Positions 36,221-44,312 of a DNA stretch of 64,000 nt are shown here, in pieces. Made by a program: the position numbers and the translations under genes. The stretch spans positions 169,972 to 233,971 of the forward strand of contig PKFB01000033.1 in assembly GCA_002919305.1 (NCBI GenBank). Direction: 5' to 3'. Under the pieces are notes generated by a model, which searched no databases, was not told the DNA's origin, and worked only from the letters and a program-made list of their open reading frames with translations. The DNA comes from Actinomycetales bacterium (lineage in GTDB: Bacteria; Actinomycetota; Actinomycetes; Mycobacteriales; Micromonosporaceae). Position 1 is the first letter of the stretch. The number at the start of each line of letters is the position of its first letter.

Positions 36221-36790
36221 ATGCGCAAGCTGATCGAGTCGACGTTCGTGTCACTGGATGGCGTCATCGACGACACCCGTCCGTCCACCGTCTCCCGTGC
36301 GGAGCCGCAGCACTGGGGTCACCCGTACTGGGACGCCGACCACGCGCGTTACGCCGAGCAGCTGGTCAACTCGGCGGACGCCCTGCTGCTGGGGCGGGTG
36401 ACCTTCGAGGCGTTCGCCCAGGCCTGGTCGGGGCGGGAGGGCCCTGACGCGGAACGGATGAACGCCATGCCCAAGTACGTGGCGTCGCGGACCCGGACAG
36501 AGATCGCGGAATGGAACGGGACCCTGCTCACCGGGGACGTGGCCGAGCAGGTCGCGAAGCTGAAGGAGCAGCCGGGCGGGAACATCCTTAAGTGGGGCAC
36601 CGGGGAACTGGACCGTACCCTGGTGGAGCATGGATTAATCGACGAATTCCACTTCTGGTACTTCCCGGTCATCGTAGGCGCCGGCAGGCACCTGTTTGAA
36701 GGCGCGGGTTTTGACACCACCCACCTGAAGCTGGCCGATGTGGACCGATTTGATTCCGGAATCGTCGTCCACGTCTACGTCCCTCGGTGA
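36221..36790 (+). CDS. Dihydrofolate-reductase-family (RibD C-terminal-like) protein
   Basis: 189-aa protein of the DHFR-like/RibD-C family. RKLIESTFVSLDGVIDD is the strand and loop that open this family. YAEQLVNSADALLLGRVTFEAFAQAWSG, KYVASRTRTEIAEWNGTLLTGDVAEQVAKLKEQPGGNILKWGTGELDRTLVEHGLIDEFHFWYFPVIVGAGRHLFEG follow the normal order, with the NADPH-binding G-T-G-E-L and the LVEHGLIDE helix. Such proteins are often stand-alone reductases of unknown substrate. The ATG follows GGGAGG. It converges with the large regulator gene, with 22 bases between the stops. Confidence 0.87.
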   Translation: MRKLIESTFVSLDGVIDDTRPSTVSRAEPQHWGHPYWDADHARYAEQLVNSADALLLGRVTFEAFAQAWSGREGPDAERMNAMPKYVASRTRTEIAEWNGTLLTGDVAEQVAKLKEQPGGNILKWGTGELDRTLVEHGLIDEFHFWYFPVIVGAGRHLFEGAGFDTTHLKLADVDRFDSGIVVHVYVPR

Positions 36791-36812
36791 GGCGCCCTGC
36801 TCATGCGGTAGA

Positions 36813-39800
36813 TCAGGTCCGGTCCTGCTCGAGCAAGGATCGGGCCTGATCGAGCGTGAGCTCACCGCCCTGCGCGAGCCAGGTGTCGAACTCCGGCTCC
36901 GCGGCTTGGACCGCGGTCGTGATCCGGTCCAGCTCAGTCCGTTCCGGCGGGGACAGCGGTCGCTGGAGGCGGCGCCGAGCGGCCTCGGCCGCGCCGAGTA
37001 GCTGCGCGGCCAGGCGGGGGCGCCCGTCCAGTACGAGCGCGGCGGCCATACCGGTCAGCGCCCAGGCCATTTCCGACACCGAGTCCCGTTGTCGGGCCAC
37101 CTCAAAGCCCTGGCGGTGCCAGTGCAACGCCGCAGTCGAGTCACCCCGCTGGATGGCCAGCAGCCCCAACTCGATCAGCACGATCGCCAGATACGGCGGG
37201 CTCTTCTCGCCGGTCATATCCCGCTGCGCCGTCACCAACAACCACCGCAGCCGCTCCTCGGCCTGCTCGAACGCGCCGACCCAGCGGGCGGCGGCCGCCA
37301 TGGCGAGCGAGGCGAGCACCTCCCCGGCGCGCTGTCCCTGCTCGGCGGAGAGTCGCCTGGCCTGGGTGGCGTACTCCAAAGCACGCGGGTAGTCCTCACT
37401 CTGATGGGAGAGCCAAGCCAACCAACCGAGCCGGCCGGCCACATCGGCCCACAGCCCAAGCTGCTCCGCGGTCCGCAGAGCCACGTGGCTGAGCCGCATC
37501 GCCTCCGAGTAATCACCGGTGAGGTCCGCTAGGCCGATCAACCAGTCCGTGGCCTGTAACACCCCCCAGTCATCGCCCAGCTCGCTGAACAGGTCGGCGC
37601 CGCGTCGGGCGTCGCGCTCCACAGCGGCCAGGTCACCGTGCATGTGCGCGAGCATGGCCCGGGAGCTCAGCACCGCCGCCTCACCCCACCGGTCTCCGGC
37701 GGCGAGGAATGTTGTCAGCGCCCGCTCCAGGAGCTGTGCGGTGACCGCGTCGTCTCCCAGGTCGATGATCCCCGTGGCCATAAACCACTCGGCCCGGGCC
37801 AGCTCAACCGGATCCGCCACCTCCTGATACCCACGCAGCGCCTTAAGCGCCTGCTCCAGCCCGGTCAGGCCCTGCCGGATCGCCAGGCCGGCGTGCCAGA
37901 TTTCGGCCTTGGCGCGGAGCGCGGCAGGCGCCTGGCCCGGCACAGTCAACGCCTCAGTCAGGGCGCGGCGCGCCTCGGTGAACCGACCGCGCAGGAACCA
38001 GTACCACACCAGGGCCACGGCGAGCCGCAGCGCCGACTCGGCGGCGCCCTGACGGCGGAACGTCTCCAAAGCCGCACGCAGGTTCGCCGCCTCAGCGTCC
38101 AAGCAGACCAGCCACCTGCGTTGACCAGAGCCGCGAAGCTGAGGGTCGGCTTGCTCGGCCAGGGCGAGGTAGTAGTCAGCGTGCCGACGGCGTAGGAGCT
38201 CCTCCTCCCCGGCCTGGCGTAGGCGGTCCATGCAGTACGCGGCGACCGACTCCAACAGCCGGAACCGGGACCCGGTGCGGGCCACCAGTGAGCGATCCAC
38301 CAGCCCAGCCACCAGATCCAGCACCGTGTCAGCGGCGACTCCGTCCCCGGCGCACACCGCCTCGGCCGCCTGGAGCGTGCAGCCACCAGAGTGGACGGCC
38401 AGGCGACGCAGCACGCTCTGTTCCGGGGCGGTCAGCAGCCGCCAACTCCAGTCGAGCACCGCAGCCAGGGTGCGTTGCCGGGCGGGTGCGTCACGCGGCC
38501 CGGTACCCAGCACCCCGAACCGGTCCTGAGGGATCCGTAGCCGGGCCGCCAGTTCAGACACCCCCAGCGCAGCCGCCCTGGCAGCCGCCAGCTCCAACGC
38601 CAGGGGAAGGCCGTCCAGCCGCCGGCACACCTCCACCGCAGAGGTGACCGTCTCCGGGGCCGGGGGCAGTCCGGCTCGGGTCAGGAATAGCTGAACGGCG
38701 GCGGACTGAGCCAGCCGGGCCGGATCGTCGGTGTCGGGGACCTCCAACGGTGGCAGGTCCCACCGGGCCTCGCCGCGTAACCGCAGCGGCTCCCGACTGG
38801 TGGCCAGCACCCGCAGGCCGGGTGCGGCCGGCAACAGCGTCCCGACCAGGTCGGCCACCGGCCCGAGCACATGCTCGCAGTTGTCCAAGACCAGCAGCAT
38901 CCGTCGCTCCCGCAGGGCGGCGACCAGCCGTGCCTCCGCGGTCTCGTGCGGTCCCGGTGCCTCCGGGATGGACAGCGTGGACAGCACCAGCTCGGCGGGG
39001 TCCCCCGCCCCGTCCCAGGTGGTCAGATCGACCAGCCAGCCACCATCGGGGGTTATCTCCGCTACCGCCTGGGCCACCGTGAGGGCCACGCTGGTCTTCC
39101 CCACCCCGCCCGGGCCGGTGATCGTGACCAGACGGCTGGTTGTCAGCAGCTCCCGAATCCGCTGCACATCGTGCTCGCGGCCGATCAGATCCGTCACCGG
39201 TGCCGGCAGGTTGCTGGCGGGCCTGACCGGTCGACGGGAGCGGGCCGGGGCGTCCTCGGACGGATCCCCGGTCAGGATGGCGTGGTGTAGCGCGATCAGC
39301 TCCGGTCCCGGGTCCAGGCCCAACTCGTCGGCGAGGCAGCGGCGTAAGTGTTGAAAGCTGTCGAGGGCTTCAGGTGTCCGACCAGAGCGGTGCAGCGCCC
39401 GCATGTGGGCTGCTCGCAACCGCTCCCGATACGGGTGTTGAGCCACCTGCGCGGTCAATTCGCCGACTAGGTCGTGATGCTCACCCAGCGCCAGGCGCGC
39501 CTCGGCGTACATCTCCACGGCGGTCAGCCGCTGCTCCTCCCAGCGGCTGATGGCCACCCGGGCGAATTCCTCGTCGGCGAAGTCGGCCAGTGCCGGGCCC
39601 CGCCACAGCTCGAGCGCCTCGGCCAATAGCCCGGCCTGGGTCCACGGGTCGGGCGCGGTGTGCGCCCGCTGCAGCAGCGTGGTGAATCTCCCCGCGTCCA
39701 CCGCTTCGGGGGAGACCTGTAACGCGTACCCCGGTGCCTGGGAGACCACCAGATCCCGGGCCGTCGGTTCAGCGTTGGCCAGGGCCCGGCGCAGCTGCGA

Positions 39801-40001
39801 CACCCGGACATACAGCGCGGCGGTGGGGTCGGCCGGCGGCGCCTGGCCCCACAGGTCCTCAACCAGGCGGTCCACCGACACCGGCTGTCCTGCGTGGACT
39901 AGCAGGTTAGCGAGCAGGGCCCGCACCTTGCGGCCCGGGATCGTCACCGGTTCACCGCGATCGGTCCATACCGCCAATGGCCCGAGCACCCCGAAGCGCA
40001 T
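36813..40001 (-). CDS. SARP/AfsR-type regulator with BTAD, NB-ARC and TPR domains
   Basis: 1062-aa regulator. An OmpR-like winged HTH (about 1-90: MRFGVLGPLAVWTDRGEPVTIPGRKVRALLANLLVHAGQPVSVDRLVEDLWG) is followed by the bacterial transcriptional activation domain (about 95-245, AALYVRVSQLRRALANAEP to AHMRALHRSGRTPEALDSFQHLRRCLADELGLDPGPELIALHHAIL). The NB-ARC/STAND ATPase has VTITGPGGVGKTSVALTVAQ (Walker A), RMLLVLDNCEHVLG (Walker B) and LRVLATSREPLRLRGE. The C-terminal about 400 residues are TPR-like helices. ATG 40001 lies six bases after TACTCT (minus strand), fixing the start. SARPs usually activate secondary-metabolite genes, but none are nearby, so its target lies elsewhere or is the adjacent sugar genes. 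Confidence 0.93.
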   Translation of the reverse strand: MRFGVLGPLAVWTDRGEPVTIPGRKVRALLANLLVHAGQPVSVDRLVEDLWGQAPPADPTAALYVRVSQLRRALANAEPTARDLVVSQAPGYALQVSPEAVDAGRFTTLLQRAHTAPDPWTQAGLLAEALELWRGPALADFADEEFARVAISRWEEQRLTAVEMYAEARLALGEHHDLVGELTAQVAQHPYRERLRAAHMRALHRSGRTPEALDSFQHLRRCLADELGLDPGPELIALHHAILTGDPSEDAPARSRRPVRPASNLPAPVTDLIGREHDVQRIRELLTTSRLVTITGPGGVGKTSVALTVAQAVAEITPDGGWLVDLTTWDGAGDPAELVLSTLSIPEAPGPHETAEARLVAALRERRMLLVLDNCEHVLGPVADLVGTLLPAAPGLRVLATSREPLRLRGEARWDLPPLEVPDTDDPARLAQSAAVQLFLTRAGLPPAPETVTSAVEVCRRLDGLPLALELAAARAAALGVSELAARLRIPQDRFGVLGTGPRDAPARQRTLAAVLDWSWRLLTAPEQSVLRRLAVHSGGCTLQAAEAVCAGDGVAADTVLDLVAGLVDRSLVARTGSRFRLLESVAAYCMDRLRQAGEEELLRRRHADYYLALAEQADPQLRGSGQRRWLVCLDAEAANLRAALETFRRQGAAESALRLAVALVWYWFLRGRFTEARRALTEALTVPGQAPAALRAKAEIWHAGLAIRQGLTGLEQALKALRGYQEVADPVELARAEWFMATGIIDLGDDAVTAQLLERALTTFLAAGDRWGEAAVLSSRAMLAHMHGDLAAVERDARRGADLFSELGDDWGVLQATDWLIGLADLTGDYSEAMRLSHVALRTAEQLGLWADVAGRLGWLAWLSHQSEDYPRALEYATQARRLSAEQGQRAGEVLASLAMAAAARWVGAFEQAEERLRWLLVTAQRDMTGEKSPPYLAIVLIELGLLAIQRGDSTAALHWHRQGFEVARQRDSVSEMAWALTGMAAALVLDGRPRLAAQLLGAAEAARRRLQRPLSPPERTELDRITTAVQAAEPEFDTWLAQGGELTLDQARSLLEQDRT

Positions 40002-40161
40002 CGGTTCAGAGTACGCAGACCGTCCAGCCCGTGTGATCAGGCCGGGGGTGGTACCGGCTCTCGGCCATACCGGCACCACCCCCGGCTCTGAGCCACGCGG
40101 GGCGGGATTACGCCCGGGGCGTGGCCGGAGGAGTGAACCAGCGACTCAGAGGCGGCTCCTT

Positions 40162-41394
40162 TCAGGGACGAGGGACTGCGGAGGAGTCCCGAGGGTGGAT
40201 GGGTGCGCCGACGTCAAAGGTGAGCGAGGCCGGTGGGGCGGCGACGGGGGTGAGGTACGGGCGGGTGGCCCATGCCGCTCCCAGCTCCGAGAACAGTGCG
40301 CCCTGCTGACCGGCCTGCGCGATGAGGGCGTTGATGCCGTTGATCTGGACCCGCTGAGAGGAGTCGGTGGGGACCACCGTGACCGTGTCACCGGTGAGCA
40401 GGGGCGGGATCGGCGCCGCCAGAATTGCCTCGGCCAGCGCGGTGAACGGAGCGGTCAGAGCCAGGGGCGCCAGCAACGGCGTGGTCTGGGGAGAGGCCCG
40501 ATGAGCCAGCAGATTGTCGATCAGGGTCGGCCGGCCCGCCACCGGGCGTAGGGCGTTGTCACCGGGTAGTTGAAGCAGGTCGTCGGCGTAGTCGAACACC
40601 GCCTGCCGCGCCGCTCCACGGACCGTGATCCGGGCGGGTGAGAAACGCTCCGCGCATAGCGTCACCGCCACCAGGATCCGCTTGCCGGAGGCGAGCGTGA
40701 CGCGCAGGCACGCGGTGTCGTCGACCTCGATCTGCGCGCGGGCCCGGTAACGTTCCAGCTCCATCTGCACCGGCCAGTTGTCCGGGCCGGCCAACAGGAG
40801 GCAGTTCATCAGCGCATGGGCGAACGGGTTGACCAACGCACCGTCGGCCACCGGGTAACCGTCGAGTTCCCGCTGCCCGGCCCAGCGGGCCCGCGCGTAG
40901 TAGGAGTCCTCCCGGATCCACGCGCCGGTTGACACGACGAGGTCGACTTCCCCGAGCCGGCCATCGGCTATCGCCTGCCGCAGAGCGGCCAGGGCGGGAG
41001 AGGCCAGGGACTGGAAGCCGACCTGGCAGACCCGACCGGTCTCGGTCAACACAGCCTGCAGGGCCTCATGCTCCGCCAGCGACAGCACTGGCGGCTTCTC
41101 CAGCAGGATGTCACTGCCGGCGCGCGCCACCGCTGTGGCGATCTCCAGATGGGTGTGGGGTGGCGTACAGATGACGGTGGCGTCCAGGTCCAGCCGCGCC
41201 AGGTCCCGATAGTCATTGACCACAGTCACCCCGGCCGGTAGCAGCGCCGCCACCGTGGGCGTGGGGGGAGCCACGTCGCACACCGCCGCGAACGTCAGGC
41301 GCCCGGCCTGGTGCGCGGCGGCCAGGGTACGCGCGTGCGACGCGCCGTGTCCGTTGACGCCGATCACGGCCACCCGTGGAGGTGTGGAACCCAT
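40162..41394 (-). CDS. Gfo/Idh/MocA-family oxidoreductase
   Basis: 410-aa NAD(P)-dependent sugar (or sugar-acid) dehydrogenase-like protein. RVAVIGVNGHGASHARTLAAAH is the dinucleotide-binding fold, ATVICTPPHTHLEIATAVARAGSDILLEKPPVLSLAEHEALQAVL has the family EKP motif with its conserved lysine, and VGFQSLASPALAALRQAI starts the substrate domain. GALVNPFAHALMNCLLLAG holds the usual H-x-x-D/N-x-like active-site helix in modified form. It is the last gene of the minus-strand operon, starting four bases after the UxuB-like stop. The substrate is unknown; the context suggests a uronate or related sugar. Confidence 0.88.
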   Translation of the reverse strand: MGSTPPRVAVIGVNGHGASHARTLAAAHQAGRLTFAAVCDVAPPTPTVAALLPAGVTVVNDYRDLARLDLDATVICTPPHTHLEIATAVARAGSDILLEKPPVLSLAEHEALQAVLTETGRVCQVGFQSLASPALAALRQAIADGRLGEVDLVVSTGAWIREDSYYARARWAGQRELDGYPVADGALVNPFAHALMNCLLLAGPDNWPVQMELERYRARAQIEVDDTACLRVTLASGKRILVAVTLCAERFSPARITVRGAARQAVFDYADDLLQLPGDNALRPVAGRPTLIDNLLAHRASPQTTPLLAPLALTAPFTALAEAILAAPIPPLLTGDTVTVVPTDSSQRVQINGINALIAQAGQQGALFSELGAAWATRPYLTPVAAPPASLTFDVGAPIHPRDSSAVPRP

Positions 41395-41398
41395 CAGA

Positions 41399-42949
41399 TC
41401 ACCCCGTCGGTCCTATCGTCTCCCGTGACGCGATGCCGGCGATCACCGCCGCCGCACCGTGCTTCTCCAACTCCGTCAACCAGGCGGTGACCGTGGATCG
41501 AATTACCGGATCCTCCGCTATGGAGGCCGGAAACACATCGCGCAACCCAAGCAGCGCGTCCACGGTGGAGGCCGGGTCGGTGCCGCCGGCGTCGCGTAGC
41601 GCGTCAGCGATCCGGTCGGCCAGCGGGTCATCCAGAGGCAGGCGGCTGCCGTCGTCGGCGTACCCGCGTACAAAACGCATCCAGCCCGCCAGCACCAGCG
41701 GCGTCCACCGGGGGGACACCCCGGTGGTGCGCAGGTCGGCCAGGGGCGCCAGGACCCGCTGCGGCAGTTTTTGAGTGCCGTCCATCGCCACCTGGATGGT
41801 GCGGTGTCCTAGGGCGGAGTTCGCGAAGCGTTCCCGGACGGCGGCGGCGTACTTTTCTGGTTCCAGCCCTGGCGGCGGGGTCAGCGTGGTGGAGACCTCC
41901 TGCGCCAGCAGCGTGAGGAAGTCGTGCATCCCCGGGAGCCGTATCGCGTCGGCGATGGTGGCGCGGCCCGCCAAGGCACCCAGGTACGCCAGCGCCGAGT
42001 GGGCCCCGTTGAGTAAACGCAGTTTCACCCGCTCCCACGGGCTCACGTCTCCGGTGAGGATGGCCCCGGCCTGCTCCCAGGCCGGTCGGCCGCCGGGGAA
42101 GTCGTCGGTGATGACCCATTGGGAGAAGTCTTCGGCCCCCACCGCTGCCCGGTCGGCCACCCCCAGTACCCGCTCGACTCGCTCCAGCAGCGTGGGCGTG
42201 GTGGCGGGGACGATGCGGTCAACCATGCTGCTGGGGAAGGCGACATTGGCGGTGACCCACTCCGTCAGGCGGGAGGCGGTGGCCGCGGTGACGGTGCCGG
42301 CCGTGAGCGTGGTGAGAAGCTCCAACGCCTGCGTGACCATGCCGGCGACTCGGTGCCCGTTGTCGGGCAGGTTGTCGCAGCACAGTACCGCCAGCGGTCC
42401 GGCGTCGGCCTGGGCCCGCGCCGCCAGCCCACGGAGCAGCATTCCCGGCAGGGTACGCGCCGGCGCGTCGAATTCGGTCACTGTGGACAGATCCGCGCGC
42501 AGATCCGGATCGTCGGAGCGTAACCGGCCGGTAGCGGGATCGAGCCGGTAGGCCTTTTCGGTCACCGTCAGCGTGACGACGCGGGTGGTGGGAGCGGCCA
42601 CCGCGGCGATCACCTCGGCCGGCTCGGTCAAGGCGTGCAGCAGCCGGGTGTGGACGCCCACCACCTGGGTAGCGGAGGCGGAGGCGTCACCGTCCCGCAG
42701 CCGGGTGACGGTGAACAACCCGTCCTGCTCCCGCATGGCCCCGACCACGTCCACGGAGCGGGGCGCTACCCCGACGATGCCCCAGTCACCACCCGCCTGC
42801 ACCAGCGCCTGCTGCGTGAACACCGCCTGGTGTGCACGGTGGAAAGCCCCCAGCCCGATGTGAACGATGCCGGGTTGGAGTTGGTCGGGCCTGACCGGGG
42901 GCCGGCAGACCTCCGGTATCCCCGACAGGGTCCGCAGGGTCAGGCGCAT
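41399..42949 (-). CDS. uxuB: Mannitol-dehydrogenase-family oxidoreductase, probable fructuronate reductase
   Basis: 516-aa long-chain polyol dehydrogenase. VHIGLGAFHRAHQAVFTQQAL is the NAD-binding motif, VVTLTVTEKAYRLDPATGRL and LCCDNLPDNGHRVAGMV are family signatures, and ERVKLRLLNGAHSALAYLG carries the catalytic K-x5-N-x2-H set. In the glucuronate pathway this enzyme reduces D-fructuronate to D-mannonate; UxaC in the same operon makes the substrate, supporting the assignment. Tagaturonate or mannitol activity is an alternative. ATG 42949 follows GGGAGG, so the open frame up to 43039 is not used. It begins 55 bases after the FucD-like stop. Confidence 0.85.
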   Translation of the reverse strand: MRLTLRTLSGIPEVCRPPVRPDQLQPGIVHIGLGAFHRAHQAVFTQQALVQAGGDWGIVGVAPRSVDVVGAMREQDGLFTVTRLRDGDASASATQVVGVHTRLLHALTEPAEVIAAVAAPTTRVVTLTVTEKAYRLDPATGRLRSDDPDLRADLSTVTEFDAPARTLPGMLLRGLAARAQADAGPLAVLCCDNLPDNGHRVAGMVTQALELLTTLTAGTVTAATASRLTEWVTANVAFPSSMVDRIVPATTPTLLERVERVLGVADRAAVGAEDFSQWVITDDFPGGRPAWEQAGAILTGDVSPWERVKLRLLNGAHSALAYLGALAGRATIADAIRLPGMHDFLTLLAQEVSTTLTPPPGLEPEKYAAAVRERFANSALGHRTIQVAMDGTQKLPQRVLAPLADLRTTGVSPRWTPLVLAGWMRFVRGYADDGSRLPLDDPLADRIADALRDAGGTDPASTVDALLGLRDVFPASIAEDPVIRSTVTAWLTELEKHGAAAVIAGIASRETIGPTG

Positions 42950-43004
42950 GGCGCCTCCCACGGCCCCGGGAGGACCGGTGGCGGGAGGTGGGGTTGGGGG
43001 TTGG

Positions 43005-44312
43005 TCATGAGCGCGTCCTCTCCCGCCAGACCGGTCCATCCGGGAAACTGAAACGAGCGATCGACTCCGGCCGCATCATGACGCTGTAGCCAGGCGCGGT
43101 GGGCACCTGGTAGCGGCCGTTGACCACTCGGACCGGATCGACGAAGTGTTCGTGTAGGTGATCGACGTATTCGATCATTCGGCCGGACAGGGAAGTCGAC
43201 ACCCGCAGGTAGTCGAAGATGCCCAGGTGCTGGACGTATTCGCACAGCCCCACGCCGCCGGAGTGCGGGCAGACCGGCACGTTGAACTTGGCGGCCATCA
43301 GCAGGATGCTCAACACCTCGTTGATCCCGCCGACTCGGCACGCGTCGACCTGACAGACGCCGATCGCCTCGGCCTGCAGCAGCTGTTTGAAGATCACCCG
43401 GTTGGCGGCGACCTCGCCGGTGGCTACCCGGATCGGGGCGACCGCCCGCGCGATCCGGGCGTGGCCCAGCACATCATCAGGGTGGGTGGGTTCCTCGATC
43501 CAGTACGGAGACGCTGACGCCAACGCGGCCATGCTTTCGATGGCCTGGTCCACCCCCCAGGCCTGGTTGGCGTCCATCATCAACAGCGCGTCCGGTCCGA
43601 TTTCAGACCGGATCAGAGCGGCCCGCCGGACATCGTCGGCCAGCGGGCCGCCGACCTTCATCTTCACTGCGCGCCATCCCGCGTCGTATGCCGCATGCGT
43701 GAGGGCCCGCACCTTCTCATCCGGGTATCCCAGCCACCCCACCGAGGTGGTGTACGAGGGGTAGCCGGTGGCCTTTAGCTCCGCCAACCGCTCCTCGGCG
43801 CCGGCAGCGGACTTCTCCAGGAGCTCCTGCGCCTCCTCGGGGGTGAGCACGTCATCCAGGTAGGTGAAGTCGATAACGCTGACCAGTTCGGCGGCGCTCA
43901 TGTCGGCCAGCAGCTTCCACATGGGGACGCCCGCCACACGGGCCCGCAGGTCCCACACCGCGTTGACCAGCGCGCCGGTGGCCATGTGCAGCACCCCCTT
44001 GTCGGGGCCCAGCCACCGCAGCTGCGGGTCGACCACCAACGACCGCCAGAACGGCACCATGTCAGCGAAGATCTCTTCGACGGTGCGCCCCACCACGTGC
44101 GGGGCGAGGGCCTGCACCGCCGCGCAGGTTAGCTCGTTGCCGCGGCCGTTGGTGAACGTCAATCCCGCGCCGATCGGGCCGTCCTCGGTGCGCAACTGAA
44201 CATAGGTGGCCGAGTAGTCACCCCGGTTGAGGGCGTCGGAGCCGTCCCCCACCTCAGCGGTGGGGAACCGGACGTCGTGGACTTCGACCGCTGTGATCCG
44301 TGTGCCTGTCAC
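43005..44312 (-). CDS. Enolase-superfamily sugar-acid dehydratase, L-fuconate dehydratase-like
   Basis: 435-aa mandelate racemase/muconate lactonizing enzyme group dehydratase. The N-terminal cap ITAVEVHDVRFPTAEVGDGSDALNRGDYSATYVQLRTEDGPIGAGLTFTNGRGNELTCAAVQAL is characteristic of L-fuconate dehydratases. In the barrel, AVKMKVGG (K-x-K), MMDANQAW (metal Asp), WIEEPTHPDDVLGHARIA (metal Glu), VATGEVAANRVIFKQLL (Glu) and VPVCPHSGGVGLCEYVQHL (catalytic His) are complete. The GTG start overlaps the uxaC stop by four bases (GTGA). No UxuA mannonate dehydratase is present, so this enzyme may fill that step or act on another sugar acid; this is inference. Confidence 0.85.
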   Translation of the reverse strand: MTGTRITAVEVHDVRFPTAEVGDGSDALNRGDYSATYVQLRTEDGPIGAGLTFTNGRGNELTCAAVQALAPHVVGRTVEEIFADMVPFWRSLVVDPQLRWLGPDKGVLHMATGALVNAVWDLRARVAGVPMWKLLADMSAAELVSVIDFTYLDDVLTPEEAQELLEKSAAGAEERLAELKATGYPSYTTSVGWLGYPDEKVRALTHAAYDAGWRAVKMKVGGPLADDVRRAALIRSEIGPDALLMMDANQAWGVDQAIESMAALASASPYWIEEPTHPDDVLGHARIARAVAPIRVATGEVAANRVIFKQLLQAEAIGVCQVDACRVGGINEVLSILLMAAKFNVPVCPHSGGVGLCEYVQHLGIFDYLRVSTSLSGRMIEYVDHLHEHFVDPVRVVNGRYQVPTAPGYSVMMRPESIARFSFPDGPVWRERTRS

